In this document: piece by piece, positions 8,868 through 18,615 of the stretch
Numbering within the stretch: the stretch's first letter is position 1
How the letters are laid out: every line of letters starts with the position of its first letter
Assembly: GCA_964595565.1 (NCBI GenBank)
Contig: CAZQQX010000001.1
Coordinates: 53,705 to 117,704 of the forward strand
Source of the DNA: JAQVEM01 sp964595565
GTDB taxonomy: Bacteria > Actinomycetota > Humimicrobiia > Humimicrobiales > Humimicrobiaceae
Reading direction: 5' to 3'
DNA: 64,000 nt
Notes under the pieces: model-generated
What the model was told of the DNA's origin: nothing
The model's database searches: none
The model's input: the letters and a program-made list of their open reading frames with translations, nothing else
Position numbers and translations under genes: made by a program

Positions 8868-10154
8868 ATGGAAATACGCAGAGCGAACAGCCTTAAAGGT
8901 GAAATAAAAATTCCCGGAGATAAATCGATTTCTCACAGAAGCATAATTATATCTTCTATGATAAATGATACGGTTGTAATTGAAAATTTTCTTTTCTGTG
9001 ATGACTGCATAAGAACCCTGGATATTTTAAAAATAATAGGTGTAAGAATCGAAAAAATAAATGGCAATTTAATAGTTTATGGAAAAGGGATTAAAAGCTT
9101 CAGGGAGCCTGACCGGATACTGGATGTCGGGAACTCGGGAACAACCATAAGATTGATGAGCGGTGTTTTATCAGCAACTAATTTTATGTCCATATTAAAC
9201 GGAGATAAATCAATAAATAACAGGCCCATGGATAGAATAATAGAGCCACTTTCCGAAATGCGCGCAAAAATTTATGGGAGAGAGAACAATTCTAAGGCTC
9301 CTCTGGTAATATTCGGGAGCACTCATTTAGAAGGAAAAAGATTTGAACTCCAGGTTCCAAGCGCCCAGGTTAAATCATGTATATTGCTTGCTGCTCTTAA
9401 TGCAGAAGGCGCTACAGAAATAATCTCGCCCCATATATCAAGGGACCATACAGAAAAGATGCTCGATTATCTGGGTGCAAATATAAATTACAATAGCAAT
9501 TATGTAAAATTAATACCTGGCAATAAGCTAAGTGGAAGGAGAATATATATACCCGGGGACATTTCTTCAGCTGCTTATTTTATAGTTGCCACAATGATAT
9601 TAAAAAATTCGCATACATTAATAAGGGATGTGGGTATAAACCCCACAAGAAGCTGTATACTAGAAGTGCTCGGAAGGATGGGCGGTAAAGTAATAATGAC
9701 CAATAAAAGAATATTAAATAATGAACCTGTGGCAGATATTGAAACTTTTTCCAGTAAATTAAAATCAATAAAAATAGAAAAAGGAAAAATACCGCTCCTG
9801 ATTGACGAAATACCGATATTATGTGTCGCTGCGGCTTTTGCTGACGGGAAAACAGTTATAAGGGGAGCACAGGAGTTAAGATATAAAGAGAGTGACAGGA
9901 TAAAATCTATAGTATCCCAGTTTAACAGGTTAGGGGTCAACATAAGGGAAGAAAAAGATGGGATGATAATAGATGGAAACAATGATTTTCAGGCAGGTGA
10001 GGGGACTGTTAATAGCTATGGTGACCATAGAATTGCCATGTCTCTTTCAATACTAGGTTTACGCTCAAAAGGTAGTGTGTCTATACTTGGTTCAGATTGC
10101 ATAAATACATCTTTCCCCGGTTTCAAGTATAATATAAAAAAAATAATTAGTTAA
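8868..10154 (+). CDS. aroA: 3-phosphoshikimate 1-carboxyvinyltransferase (EPSP synthase)
   Basis: Joins shikimate-3-phosphate and phosphoenolpyruvate, the sixth step of the shikimate pathway. Visible signatures are GDKSISHRSI (about 18-27), GNSGTTIRLMSG (about 88-99), RYKESDRIKSI and DHRIAMS near the C-terminus, in family order and at the usual length (428 aa). The gene follows tyrA by two bases and is probably translationally coupled to it. Nothing is missing. Confidence 0.95.
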   Translation: MEIRRANSLKGEIKIPGDKSISHRSIIISSMINDTVVIENFLFCDDCIRTLDILKIIGVRIEKINGNLIVYGKGIKSFREPDRILDVGNSGTTIRLMSGVLSATNFMSILNGDKSINNRPMDRIIEPLSEMRAKIYGRENNSKAPLVIFGSTHLEGKRFELQVPSAQVKSCILLAALNAEGATEIISPHISRDHTEKMLDYLGANINYNSNYVKLIPGNKLSGRRIYIPGDISSAAYFIVATMILKNSHTLIRDVGINPTRSCILEVLGRMGGKVIMTNKRILNNEPVADIETFSSKLKSIKIEKGKIPLLIDEIPILCVAAAFADGKTVIRGAQELRYKESDRIKSIVSQFNRLGVNIREEKDGMIIDGNNDFQAGEGTVNSYGDHRIAMSLSILGLRSKGSVSILGSDCINTSFPGFKYNIKKIIS

Positions 10155-10198
10155 AATCTTCAATTATTAAAAAATTTTAGTTTAAATGATAATTACTG

Positions 10199-10897
10199 AT
10201 GTGTAAAAATGTTATCACAATTGATGGCCCGGCCGGATGCGGGAAGAGTACGGTTTCCAAGATTTTAGCACGGGAGTTAAAATTTAAATATATTGATACA
10301 GGTGCGATGTATAGAGCCATAACTCTTATTGCTATTAAGAATAAAGTGGATTACAACGATGAAAAATCTATCCTTGAACTTGCAAAAAGCTTAAATCTTG
10401 AAATAGACAGTAATCCATCTGATGAGTATAAATATACAGTGGTAAGGATAAACGGAAAGGATTTTACAGGTGAAATCAGAAGCAGGGAAGTAGGCGAGAA
10501 TGTTTCAATCGTATCAAAACTTTCAGGAGTAAGAAAATATCTTGTAAGCCTGCAGAGGAAATTTATAAAGGGAGGCAGAGCTGTACTTGAAGGAAGAGAC
10601 ACCGGGAGTGTTGTCTGCCCGGATGCAATATTAAAAATATTCCTCACAGCCAGTCTTGAAGAGAGGATAAAAAGAAGGGACCTTCAGATAAAAAAGGGCG
10701 GGCAGAAAATAAAAAAGAATACGATAAAGAAAGAAATTACAGCAAGGGATAAAATTGACAGCAGCAGAAAGGACAGCCCGCTTGTAATGCCGAAAAATGG
10801 AATTCTTATTGATACTACAAATTTATCAATAAGGGAGGTTGTAGATAAAATCAAGGAATTGTATTATGAGAGGTCAAAAGTTAAAATTAAGCCATAA
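10199..10897 (+). CDS. cmk: Cytidylate kinase
   Basis: Phosphorylates CMP and dCMP with ATP. The P-loop GPAGCGKST (about 10-18) is next to the start. YIDTGAMYRA, EGRDTGSVV and RRDLQIKKGG are the nucleotide-binding and lid signatures. At 232 aa it has normal length. It overlaps plsC by 32 bases, so the two are translationally linked. The cmk-plsC-der association is common in Actinomycetota and Bacillota. Confidence 0.94.
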   Translation: MCKNVITIDGPAGCGKSTVSKILARELKFKYIDTGAMYRAITLIAIKNKVDYNDEKSILELAKSLNLEIDSNPSDEYKYTVVRINGKDFTGEIRSREVGENVSIVSKLSGVRKYLVSLQRKFIKGGRAVLEGRDTGSVVCPDAILKIFLTASLEERIKRRDLQIKKGGQKIKKNTIKKEITARDKIDSSRKDSPLVMPKNGILIDTTNLSIREVVDKIKELYYERSKVKIKP

Positions 10898-11525
10898 TAA
10901 ATTTTATTTATTTTTTTATGACATATTAAGATTTACCATAAGGGTAATATTTAAAATACTCTACAGAGTTGAAGCAATAGACATAAACAAAGCGCCGAAA
11001 AAGGGAAGAATTATAATATGCTCAAATCATATTAGTTATGTCGACCCGCTGATAATCGGTGGTTTTATACCAAGATGTATATATTTTATGGCAAAAAATG
11101 AATTATACGGCAACAGGCTTATATCTTCTCTTGTGACTTACCTGAATGCTTTTCCTGTAAAACGCAATACCTTTGACAGAAATGCATTCAAAACTTCTTT
11201 AGAGATTTTAAAAAACGATAATGCCCTGGGTTTGTTCCCTGAGGGTACCAGGTCAACAGACGGCATTTTAAGAAAGGGCAAAAAAGGAATAGGCTTTATT
11301 TCCGTAAACAGCAGGACTTCCATTTTGCCTGTAGCTCTGAGTGGAACAAATATGATAATTCAAAAACCACATAAAAGATTATTTTTTCCTAAAATAAAAA
11401 TAATTGTTGGAGATTTAATAAATATAGACGAAATACTAAAAAATTACAGCAAGAAAGAAGCTATGCATGTTGTTGTAAATAAATTAATGGAGGAAATAGG
11501 AAGAATTTACAGCAAAATAAAATAA
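10866..11525 (+). CDS. plsC: 1-acyl-sn-glycerol-3-phosphate acyltransferase
   Basis: Acylates lysophosphatidate to phosphatidate at the inner membrane face. The HX4D acyltransferase motif is NHISYVDP (about residue 55) and the substrate motif is FPEGTRSTDG (about 122-131). A hydrophobic N-terminal stretch probably anchors it to the membrane. The ATG at 10866 lies inside cmk; no later start would preserve the N-terminal helix. Length 219 aa is typical. Confidence 0.9.
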   Translation: MRGQKLKLSHNKFYLFFYDILRFTIRVIFKILYRVEAIDINKAPKKGRIIICSNHISYVDPLIIGGFIPRCIYFMAKNELYGNRLISSLVTYLNAFPVKRNTFDRNAFKTSLEILKNDNALGLFPEGTRSTDGILRKGKKGIGFISVNSRTSILPVALSGTNMIIQKPHKRLFFPKIKIIVGDLINIDEILKNYSKKEAMHVVVNKLMEEIGRIYSKIK

Positions 11526-11559
11526 AAAATTATTATTACTAAAAAAGTTACAGGTAAAT

Positions 11560-12438
11560 ATGGAAATAAAAATTGCAGAGTATTCGGGTTATTGTTTTGG
11601 GGTGAAGAGAGCTCTAAAATTAACCATGGAAGCAATTGAAAAAAACGGTAATAAAAATAAAAAAATTTTTACTATTGGCTCAATCATACATAACCCAGGA
11701 GTAAAAGAAGAACTGTCAAAGAAAGGCCTTATATCGGTCAATAAAGTTGAAGAAATAGGTAATAAAAGCATTTTTATTATAAGGTCCCATGGAATGGCTC
11801 CTTATTTAATAAATAAAATAAGAAAAGAGAAGGAAGCAGAAATTGTTGATACCACATGTCCCTTTGTAAAAAAAGTACAATCAAAGGCCGGGCTGCTTTC
11901 AAAGAATGGTTATTTTGTAGTTATTATTGGTAATAAAGACCACCCGGAAGTTCTGGGAATAAAAGGTTGTATACTAAATAAAAAATATGCTGTAATAGAA
12001 AGTGAGGAAGATGCTGAAAAATTGAGGTGCAGAAAAAAAATTGGAGTGGTTATTCAAACAACCCAAACAAAGGAAAAACTTTTTGTTATCGTCAATAAAT
12101 TACTTGATAAAACAGGAGAGTTGTTAATAAACAATACCATCTGTGACACAACAGGAAAGATGCAGCTATCTACAAGAAAACTTGCTGGAGAAGTTGATAT
12201 AATGATTATAGTAGGCGGGAGGCAGAGTGCCAATACCAGGCACCTAAAGGAAATATCAGAAAAAATTAATGAATCCACCTATCATATTGAAAACTACAGG
12301 GAGGTTAAACCGGAATGGTTCATTAATAAAAAAAGAGCCGGTATAAGTGGTGGTGCGTCCACACCAATAAAAGATATAATTGATGTAAAAAAAGCTATTG
12401 AAGAGTTACAATATATCCAAAAAAATAAAAACCTGTAA
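11560..12438 (+). CDS. ispH: 4-hydroxy-3-methylbut-2-enyl diphosphate reductase
   Basis: Iron-sulfur enzyme making IPP and DMAPP in the last step of the MEP isoprenoid pathway. The three cluster cysteines are in SGYCFGVKRA (about residue 13), DTTCPFVKK and NTICDTTGKMQ. At 292 aa it lacks the C-terminal S1 repeats fused to IspH in many clostridia. Its last 41 bases overlap the next gene when that gene is read from TTG 12398. Confidence 0.94.
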   Translation: MEIKIAEYSGYCFGVKRALKLTMEAIEKNGNKNKKIFTIGSIIHNPGVKEELSKKGLISVNKVEEIGNKSIFIIRSHGMAPYLINKIRKEKEAEIVDTTCPFVKKVQSKAGLLSKNGYFVVIIGNKDHPEVLGIKGCILNKKYAVIESEEDAEKLRCRKKIGVVIQTTQTKEKLFVIVNKLLDKTGELLINNTICDTTGKMQLSTRKLAGEVDIMIIVGGRQSANTRHLKEISEKINESTYHIENYREVKPEWFINKKRAGISGGASTPIKDIIDVKKAIEELQYIQKNKNL

Positions 12439-13498
12439 AAATAACTGTATTTTTTGCTTCATCAGGCAACTGCCCCCTGGCTTAAGAGATTCACTGTATA
12501 TAAAAGATGATGATTATCTTCTTTCCTATATATACGGAAATTTTATAACCCTCACCAATTTAAACCAGGAAGATTTAAAAAGAATTGTTAAATACAGACT
12601 GGAGCCGCTCTATATCTCTGTACACAGCCTTGACGGGAATATAAGAGAAAACATTTTTGGAAATAAAAGAACCATGCGTGGTATTGAAAATCTCATATTC
12701 CTTGATAAAAACGGCATTAAAACAAATATTCAAATAGTTCTATGTCCGGGTATAAATGACGGTAAAGACCTGGAAAATACACTTTTAGCACTTAATAATG
12801 ATTATAAAAATATATTATCTACAGGTATAGTGCCAGTCGGGGTTACAAAGTATAATAAAAATAATAATTTGATATCCTATAATAAAAAAACTGCAGTTGA
12901 AATTATAAATTTTGTAAATAACATTAAAAAATATTATAAGTCATTTAAAAAAAATGATAATATCTATCTTTCTGATGAATTTTATATTATTAGTGAAATT
13001 GATTTTCCTCCGTACAATTATTATAAAAATTTTTATCAGATAGAAAACGGTATTGGAAAATCTACCTGCTTCTTGAAGCAGGTAGATGAATATATTAATA
13101 ATAGAGGTTATACTTATGAAAAAAAATATAAAAAAGTATTAATAGTAACCTCAGAGTATGGCAAAGTAGTAATAAAAAAAGCTATTGATAAGCTGGAAGA
13201 AAGATATGGGACACTAAGACAGGATATGAAATTATTCTTAAAAATATTGGAAGTTAAAAATAAATTTCTCGGAGGTAATATTAAAGTAACGGGCATACTC
13301 AGCGGGGAAGATATAAAGACAAATTTGAAAAAAGAAGATATCAAAAAATATGACAGGGTGCTTATTCCAAAAAGCATTTTTAATCAGGACAATCTGACTA
13401 TAGATAATTATAAAAAACTGGATCTGGAAAAAATTAACAAAAATATAAAAATAATACCCGAAGATGGATATAATTTTATAAAAGAAATATATTCTTAA
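12398..13498 (+). CDS. DUF512-type radical SAM protein without its usual PDZ domain
   Basis: The radical SAM cluster motif CxxxCxxC is at CKNNCIFCF (about 13-21), followed by FIRQLPPGLRDSLYIKDDDY, hallmarks of the DUF512 family. Function unknown. Family members usually carry a PDZ-like domain of 60-80 residues before these cysteines and run to about 430 aa or more. Here only about 12 residues precede the motif and the total is 366 aa. The TTG start lies within ispH, and upstream sequence is the other frame of ispH, so there is no hidden PDZ. Its place just before der is typical for the family. Confidence 0.75.
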   Translation: MKSYNISKKIKTCKNNCIFCFIRQLPPGLRDSLYIKDDDYLLSYIYGNFITLTNLNQEDLKRIVKYRLEPLYISVHSLDGNIRENIFGNKRTMRGIENLIFLDKNGIKTNIQIVLCPGINDGKDLENTLLALNNDYKNILSTGIVPVGVTKYNKNNNLISYNKKTAVEIINFVNNIKKYYKSFKKNDNIYLSDEFYIISEIDFPPYNYYKNFYQIENGIGKSTCFLKQVDEYINNRGYTYEKKYKKVLIVTSEYGKVVIKKAIDKLEERYGTLRQDMKLFLKILEVKNKFLGGNIKVTGILSGEDIKTNLKKEDIKKYDRVLIPKSIFNQDNLTIDNYKKLDLEKINKNIKIIPEDGYNFIKEIYS

Positions 13499-13510
13499 GC
13501 CAGTAATGTT

Positions 13511-14860
13511 ATGAAGAAATTAAATGATAAAAATTTTATTGACCGCGATGCTAATAGTCCTAAAGTCGCAGTTGTGGGAAAACCAAATGCCGGAAAATCA
13601 ACTTTGATAAACCGAATATGCAATAAAAGTGACGCTATCGTTGATAAGGAACCAATGATTACGAGGGATAGAAAATATTATAAAACAGACTGGAATGGTA
13701 AAACATTCATCCTGTCAGATACAGGAGGGATTAATTTAAAATTAAAAGAGAATATAAATATACAGGTATTTTTACAAACAAAAAAAGCTATAGATGAATC
13801 AAATATAATTATTTTTATGGTGGATTTAAAACAGCCTGTCTCTCCAGTTGATGAAGAAATAGCAGATATGTTAAGGAAAACAAACAAAAAAATAATTTTT
13901 GTCGGAAATAAATACGATGATGAAAAAGAAGAGTTATTTATTGAAGATTATCTGAAATTCGGCTTTGGGTATCCTTTTAAGATATCGGCCCTACACGGTA
14001 AAAACATAGGGGACCTTTTAGATGAAGTGGTAAAAGAGCTTGGTTCAAATACGGAAAGCTCTAATAATTATGATATAAATGATGTACCTGCTATTTCTAT
14101 TCTGGGGAGGCCAAATGCAGGCAAATCAACACTATTTAATGTTATAATCAAAGACCAGAGAGCAATAGTAGATGAGGTTGGGGGAACTACCAGGGACAGT
14201 ATTGACAGCATAGTAAAAATAGATGGGAAAAATTATAAATTTATAGATACAGCGGGCATAAGAAGAAAAAAGGGGAAATTAAAAAGTCTGGATTACTATA
14301 GCGATATAAGAACCAGAAAAGCAATAGAATATTCTGATATAAGTCTTATATTAATTGACTGTAGCAGAGAAATAGCAAATCAGGATGTAAAAATAGTTGA
14401 TATGTGCATTCAAAAAGGGGTCAGCATATGTATTATTTTTAATAAAATTGACAGAGTTGATAGTGAAACTCTGGACAGTATTATAAAAATGTTTGAGCTC
14501 AAACTGAGATTTGCAAGTTATATACCCTTTTTGAAAGTAAGCGCATTAAAAGAAAAGGGCATAAAAGATATTATTAAAATGGTAGATTTACTAGTTGCTG
14601 AAAGAAATAAAATAATATCCGATAATGAGCTAACAAATTATTTCAAAAAAATAGAGAGGGAAAATGAAGGTATTCACTTTAAAGGTAAAAAGTTTAAGAT
14701 TAAATTTCTAAAACAAATCAAGGCGTCCCCTCCCTTTTTTCTGGTTTTCTCAAATATGGATGCAAGAAAAAGGGTTAATTTAATAAGATATATAGAAAAC
14801 AACATACGAAGAGAATTTGGATTTAAGGGTACACCTTTATATTTTAAATTTAAATATTAA
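13511..14860 (+). CDS. der: Ribosome biogenesis GTPase Der (EngA)
   Basis: Two tandem GTPase domains and a KH-like C-terminal domain, needed for 50S subunit assembly. P-loops are GKPNAGKST (about 23-31) and GRPNAGKST (about 200-208). The G3 motifs DTGG and DTAG and the G4 motifs GNKYD and FNKID are present. Length 449 aa is normal. It follows the DUF512 gene by 12 bases. The plsY gene often found between der and gpsA is not here. Confidence 0.95.
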   Translation: MKKLNDKNFIDRDANSPKVAVVGKPNAGKSTLINRICNKSDAIVDKEPMITRDRKYYKTDWNGKTFILSDTGGINLKLKENINIQVFLQTKKAIDESNIIIFMVDLKQPVSPVDEEIADMLRKTNKKIIFVGNKYDDEKEELFIEDYLKFGFGYPFKISALHGKNIGDLLDEVVKELGSNTESSNNYDINDVPAISILGRPNAGKSTLFNVIIKDQRAIVDEVGGTTRDSIDSIVKIDGKNYKFIDTAGIRRKKGKLKSLDYYSDIRTRKAIEYSDISLILIDCSREIANQDVKIVDMCIQKGVSICIIFNKIDRVDSETLDSIIKMFELKLRFASYIPFLKVSALKEKGIKDIIKMVDLLVAERNKIISDNELTNYFKKIERENEGIHFKGKKFKIKFLKQIKASPPFFLVFSNMDARKRVNLIRYIENNIRREFGFKGTPLYFKFKY

Positions 14861-14900
14861 ATACTGGCTAAAGGGAATAAAGTAAAAACTTACAAATAAT

Positions 14901-15935
14901 ATGAAAAGAAAGATAAATATAACAGTAATAGGAGCAGGAAGCTGGGGTACAACTTTTTCGGTTATGCTTGCCAGAAAAGGATACAGAATTAATTTGTGGA
15001 CAAGACGCAATATAACTTGTAATGAAATAAAAAATTCCAGAAAAAACACCGGGTATACGGGTGAATTATATATACACGAAAATGTAGTTCCGTTTACCGG
15101 CTATAAAAATGGGCCCGGTAGCCCGGATATAGTAGTTTTTGCGGTCCCATCGCATGTCCTGAGAGAAACTATCATTAGATTTAATAATTATTTGAAAGAG
15201 AATATAAAAAATATAAAATGTATTCTTAATCTGGCAAAGGGACTGGAAATTGTTACAAATCTCAGGTTGTCGCTGACAATGGAAGAATGTCTGCCAGAAA
15301 ATTTAAAATACAGAATTTGTGTTTTATCGGGTCCCAATATCGCCTCAGAAATAGCAATGGGACTGCCGGGCGTGTCGGCAATCGCATCAAATAATAAAGA
15401 ATTACTTAAATATATGCAGCCGATATTATCAAGTGATAAATTCCGGATATACACAAATAACGATGTGACTGGTGTAGAAATTGGTGGTGCGGTTAAAAAT
15501 ATAATAGCAATAGCTGCCGGTATTTCAGATGGTCTGGGTTACGGGGCGAATACCAAAGCTTCGATTATAACCAGAGGATTACATGAGCTTACCAAATTTG
15601 GTGTTAAGCTTGGTGCAAATCCAGTAACTTTTTCAGGAGTAGCCGGAATGGGTGACCTTATAGCAACCTGTATAAGTAAAAAAAGTAGAAATAGAAACGT
15701 GGGTGAAAGGATAGCAGGGGGCGAGAAAGTTAGTGATATTTTAAAAAGCATGCATATGGTTGCTGAGGGAATAAATACCACAAAGGTAGTTTATGATATT
15801 GCTAAAAAAATAGACATAGAAGTTCCAATTACTGAATGTATCTATGAAATTATCTATAAAGGTCTTGACCCGCTTAAATCAGTAAAAAAATTGATGACCA
15901 GAAAGTTTAAATCTGAGATTGAAGAAATTAATTAA
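14901..15935 (+). CDS. gpsA: Glycerol-3-phosphate dehydrogenase [NAD(P)+]
   Basis: Reduces dihydroxyacetone phosphate to sn-glycerol-3-phosphate for phospholipid synthesis. The Rossmann motif GAGSWGTTFS (about 11-20) is at the N-terminus. LAKGLE, SGPNIASEIA and the catalytic-Lys region GAVKNIIAIAAGI are present. At 344 aa it is complete. It ends the tyrA-to-gpsA run, and its product feeds the acyltransferase step upstream of PlsC. Confidence 0.95.
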   Translation: MKRKINITVIGAGSWGTTFSVMLARKGYRINLWTRRNITCNEIKNSRKNTGYTGELYIHENVVPFTGYKNGPGSPDIVVFAVPSHVLRETIIRFNNYLKENIKNIKCILNLAKGLEIVTNLRLSLTMEECLPENLKYRICVLSGPNIASEIAMGLPGVSAIASNNKELLKYMQPILSSDKFRIYTNNDVTGVEIGGAVKNIIAIAAGISDGLGYGANTKASIITRGLHELTKFGVKLGANPVTFSGVAGMGDLIATCISKKSRNRNVGERIAGGEKVSDILKSMHMVAEGINTTKVVYDIAKKIDIEVPITECIYEIIYKGLDPLKSVKKLMTRKFKSEIEEIN

Positions 15936-15986
15936 ACCTATAGCTTTACTATTTATTTGTATTATTTTAGAATATAATCAATAATA

Positions 15987-16064
15987 CGGGACGTGGCGCA
16001 GTTTGGCTAGCGCACCAGTATGGGGTACTGGGGGTCGGAGGTTCAAATCCTCTCGTCCCGACCA
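15987..16064 (+). tRNA. tRNA-Pro (anticodon GGG), CCA encoded
   Basis: The 7-bp acceptor stem CGGGACG/CGTCCCG is perfect. The anticodon stem CCAGT/ACTGG holds loop ATGGGGT with anticodon GGG, and the T-loop is TTCAAAT. Discriminator A plus CCA at 16062-16064 is genomically encoded. No integrase or duplicated 3' end is nearby, so there is no sign of use as an attachment site. Confidence 0.95.
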
Positions 16065-16138
16065 TAAAATTGAAAAAAATGATATAATAATTTAGTTAAA
16101 TGGTTATCTGAAGAATCCAGTTATTTAAAATTAAAATT

Positions 16139-16549
16139 ATGGAATCAGAACATAAGAATAAAACAGAATCTATAAGAGACAAAATAGTTGAGTATATTGA
16201 GGATATATCCAGCGACATACTTGAAGATATAAAAAAAATTCCTCCAGGAAAAAGCGTTTTAGTAATAATAAAAGGGCCTAATATTGGAGACAGATTTTTT
16301 ATAAATAAACCCCAGATTACAATTGGAAGAAACCCGGAATCTGATATATTTCTTGATGATGTGACAGTTTCCAGAAAACACGCCGTTATTTTTAGAACAG
16401 GGAATGATTTTAAAATAAAAGACTCCGGAAGTTTAAATGGAAGTTACATAAACGGTAAAATAATCGAGAGTTCGGTTTTAGAAAAAATGGACAGGATACA
16501 GATCGGAAAGTATGTATTTTTATTCTTTCAGACAGGTACTGAAAATTAA
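16139..16549 (+). CDS. FHA-domain protein (GarA-like)
   Basis: A 136-aa cytoplasmic phosphothreonine-binding protein. The FHA core runs from about residue 56: TIGRNPESDIFLDD, SRKHAVI and DSGSLNGSYING carry the conserved Arg, Ser-His and Asn. The roughly 50-residue N-terminal tail is charged and could hold a regulatory phospho-site as in mycobacterial GarA, but I see no clear ETTS-type motif. It lies directly before an FtsR-like MerR gene, the same order as Rv1827-Rv1828. A role in 2-oxoglutarate metabolism control is inference. Confidence 0.8.
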   Translation: MESEHKNKTESIRDKIVEYIEDISSDILEDIKKIPPGKSVLVIIKGPNIGDRFFINKPQITIGRNPESDIFLDDVTVSRKHAVIFRTGNDFKIKDSGSLNGSYINGKIIESSVLEKMDRIQIGKYVFLFFQTGTEN

Positions 16550-16561
16550 AATAAAAAATAA

Positions 16562-17302
16562 ATGAAAACAGAATCTTCAAAAAAAAATACAGAAAAAAAC
16601 TACCTTACAATAGGCAAGGTGGTTAAAAACTTAAAAAAAATATACCCAGATTTAAGCAATAGCAAGCTCAGATTTCTGGAATCAGAAGGTCTCATATCAC
16701 CGGGAAGAGCACAGAACAAATACAGAATTTACCTTAAGGAAGATATAGAGAAAATAAATTATATTTTAAAAATGCAGAAAGACTACTACATGCCGCTTGA
16801 TGTAATAAAGGAAAAGTTAAATTCAAGAGATTTTAAAAAGTTTATAAGTGAGAATGAACACTCAATAGAAAATCTCCAGCTTAAATTAGGAGAAGGTTAT
16901 AGAGCTGATTATGAGTTCAAATCATACTCCGCAGGGGAAATGGGCAAGAAATTTAAATTGCCGGGAGGTTACATAGATGACCTGATAAATAATGATATCG
17001 TTGATTGGAAGGAAGAAAATGGTAAATATTTATTGAATGCCAATGACGCTGAAATTTTAAAACTGGTAAGTGACCTTTTAAAATACGGGATATACGTCAA
17101 GCACTTAAGATTGTTTGAAAACTTTGCAAATCGCCAATCTGCGTTTATACAGCAAATTATTTTACCTTTAATCATGTCCGGTAAAAAGGATTTACATAAT
17201 AGAGCAAAAAAAACTGTCAGCAGGCTTGAAAGAATGCTCTGTGATTTTCAAGAACTTTTAGTAAAAGACAAAAATAAGAAGTTTCTGGAAAAACATAAAT
17301 GA
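16562..17302 (+). CDS. MerR-family regulator, FtsR/Rv1828-like
   Basis: The N-terminal winged helix is seen in YLTIGKVVKNLKKIYPDL and SKLRFLESEGLISPGR (about 14-50). A second conserved domain contains YGIYVKHLRLFENFANRQ and QQIILPLIMSGKK, matching my recollection of Rv1828/FtsR. In Corynebacterium FtsR activates ftsZ. At 246 aa it resembles that family, not small-ligand MerR proteins. It starts 13 bases after the FHA gene and overlaps dacA by four bases (ATGA), so all three are probably one operon. Confidence 0.8.
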   Translation: MKTESSKKNTEKNYLTIGKVVKNLKKIYPDLSNSKLRFLESEGLISPGRAQNKYRIYLKEDIEKINYILKMQKDYYMPLDVIKEKLNSRDFKKFISENEHSIENLQLKLGEGYRADYEFKSYSAGEMGKKFKLPGGYIDDLINNDIVDWKEENGKYLLNANDAEILKLVSDLLKYGIYVKHLRLFENFANRQSAFIQQIILPLIMSGKKDLHNRAKKTVSRLERMLCDFQELLVKDKNKKFLEKHK

Positions 17303-18594
17303 TAAATGTGGATAATCCGGTTTCATACCATAGAAAATCAGGCAATATATGCAAAAGGGTATTAGTATTTATTCTCTTCTTTTTAATCGGTTCTTTTTTT
17401 ATTTTTTTAAATCCACCTGAAATTTACTGTAATCCTGATAGCGCAGCTTACGATACTGATATAAATATTAATGCCGAGTCAGCAGTTGTTGTTAACTATG
17501 ATACAGGAGATATATTATGGGAAAAGAATTCTTCTCGCAGCTTATACCCCGCCAGTCTGACCAAAATGCTATCTTCAATCATTGCGATTGAAAATATTAA
17601 GGACTTTGACGAAATTACCAGAATATCAAAAAATGCTTCTGGCAGAAATCATTCTTCGTTTACATTTAAGACCGGGGACACTATAAGTCTAATGGACTTG
17701 CTTAAAGCTTCGCTTATAAGTTCCCACAACAACGCTATAATTGAACTGGCAGAATATTTATCGGGAAATACGGAAGATTTTGTTAGTTTAATGAATATTA
17801 AAGCCAGGGAGATTGGCGCATATAACTCAACATTTGAAAATACAAATGGTCTGGACGATACATTTCCATATCACAGGTCAACTGCCCTTGACCTGGCAAG
17901 AATAGCCTCATACTGCATGGATAATGATCTTTTCCGCGAGATAGTAAGCACCAGAGAAGATATCATTAAGAAAAATAATGAAGAAATTGGAATTACCAAT
18001 ACAAACACTCTTCTTAAAAATGATTATATAAAGGGAATTAAAACAGGTTACACGAATAATGCCGGATTCTGTGAGGCAATTTATTCAGATAAAGAAGACC
18101 TGAATCTTATAACTGTGGTTTTAAACAGCGAGACCGCGGAACAGAGGGATAATGATGTCTTAAAATTATTAAACTGGGCCTACAATAATTTAGAATATAC
18201 TAAAGTTGTTGACTCAAAAACCCCTTTTATATCAATAAGTACAGGCAAACCCACCAGTATTGATATAAATCTTTACCCGGAAACTGACAGGGTATATCTT
18301 TTAAACATAAATAGCGATAAAGTAGATTTTAAAAATAGTATAAGTGAAAATATAACCGTACCCATTAAAAAAGATGATTTTCTTGGTACAATGGCTGTCT
18401 TTATTAATGATAAGAAATTAGAAGAAATTAACCTGGTCTCAAATGAAGATATATCGGGTGATTATATCTATCAGGAATTATCCAATCAGGACAACAGACA
18501 GACAATAATTACAATAATATTCTTAATAGTATTTTATTTTTTAATTTTTATAATTATAATAGTTAAAAATTTATTATCAAAAAGGGTTTTATAA
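17299..18594 (+). CDS. dacA: D-alanyl-D-alanine carboxypeptidase (class C low-molecular-mass PBP)
   Basis: Trims the terminal D-Ala of peptidoglycan pentapeptides. Active-site motifs are S86-LTK89, S142-HN and KTG (248-250). An N-terminal hydrophobic segment (about 20-37) exports it and a C-terminal hydrophobic helix (last 25 residues) anchors it. Length 431 aa is typical. The start overlaps the FtsR-like gene by four bases, tying wall trimming to a division regulator in one transcript. Confidence 0.92.
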   Translation: MINVDNPVSYHRKSGNICKRVLVFILFFLIGSFFIFLNPPEIYCNPDSAAYDTDININAESAVVVNYDTGDILWEKNSSRSLYPASLTKMLSSIIAIENIKDFDEITRISKNASGRNHSSFTFKTGDTISLMDLLKASLISSHNNAIIELAEYLSGNTEDFVSLMNIKAREIGAYNSTFENTNGLDDTFPYHRSTALDLARIASYCMDNDLFREIVSTREDIIKKNNEEIGITNTNTLLKNDYIKGIKTGYTNNAGFCEAIYSDKEDLNLITVVLNSETAEQRDNDVLKLLNWAYNNLEYTKVVDSKTPFISISTGKPTSIDINLYPETDRVYLLNINSDKVDFKNSISENITVPIKKDDFLGTMAVFINDKKLEEINLVSNEDISGDYIYQELSNQDNRQTIITIIFLIVFYFLIFIIIIVKNLLSKRVL

Positions 18595-18615
18595 AAAAGT
18601 AGGAGGTAAATAAAA

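Noticed and set aside
15987..16064. tRNA-Pro as an integration site
   Set aside because: No integrase, no repeat of the tRNA 3' end, and ordinary chromosomal genes on both sides.
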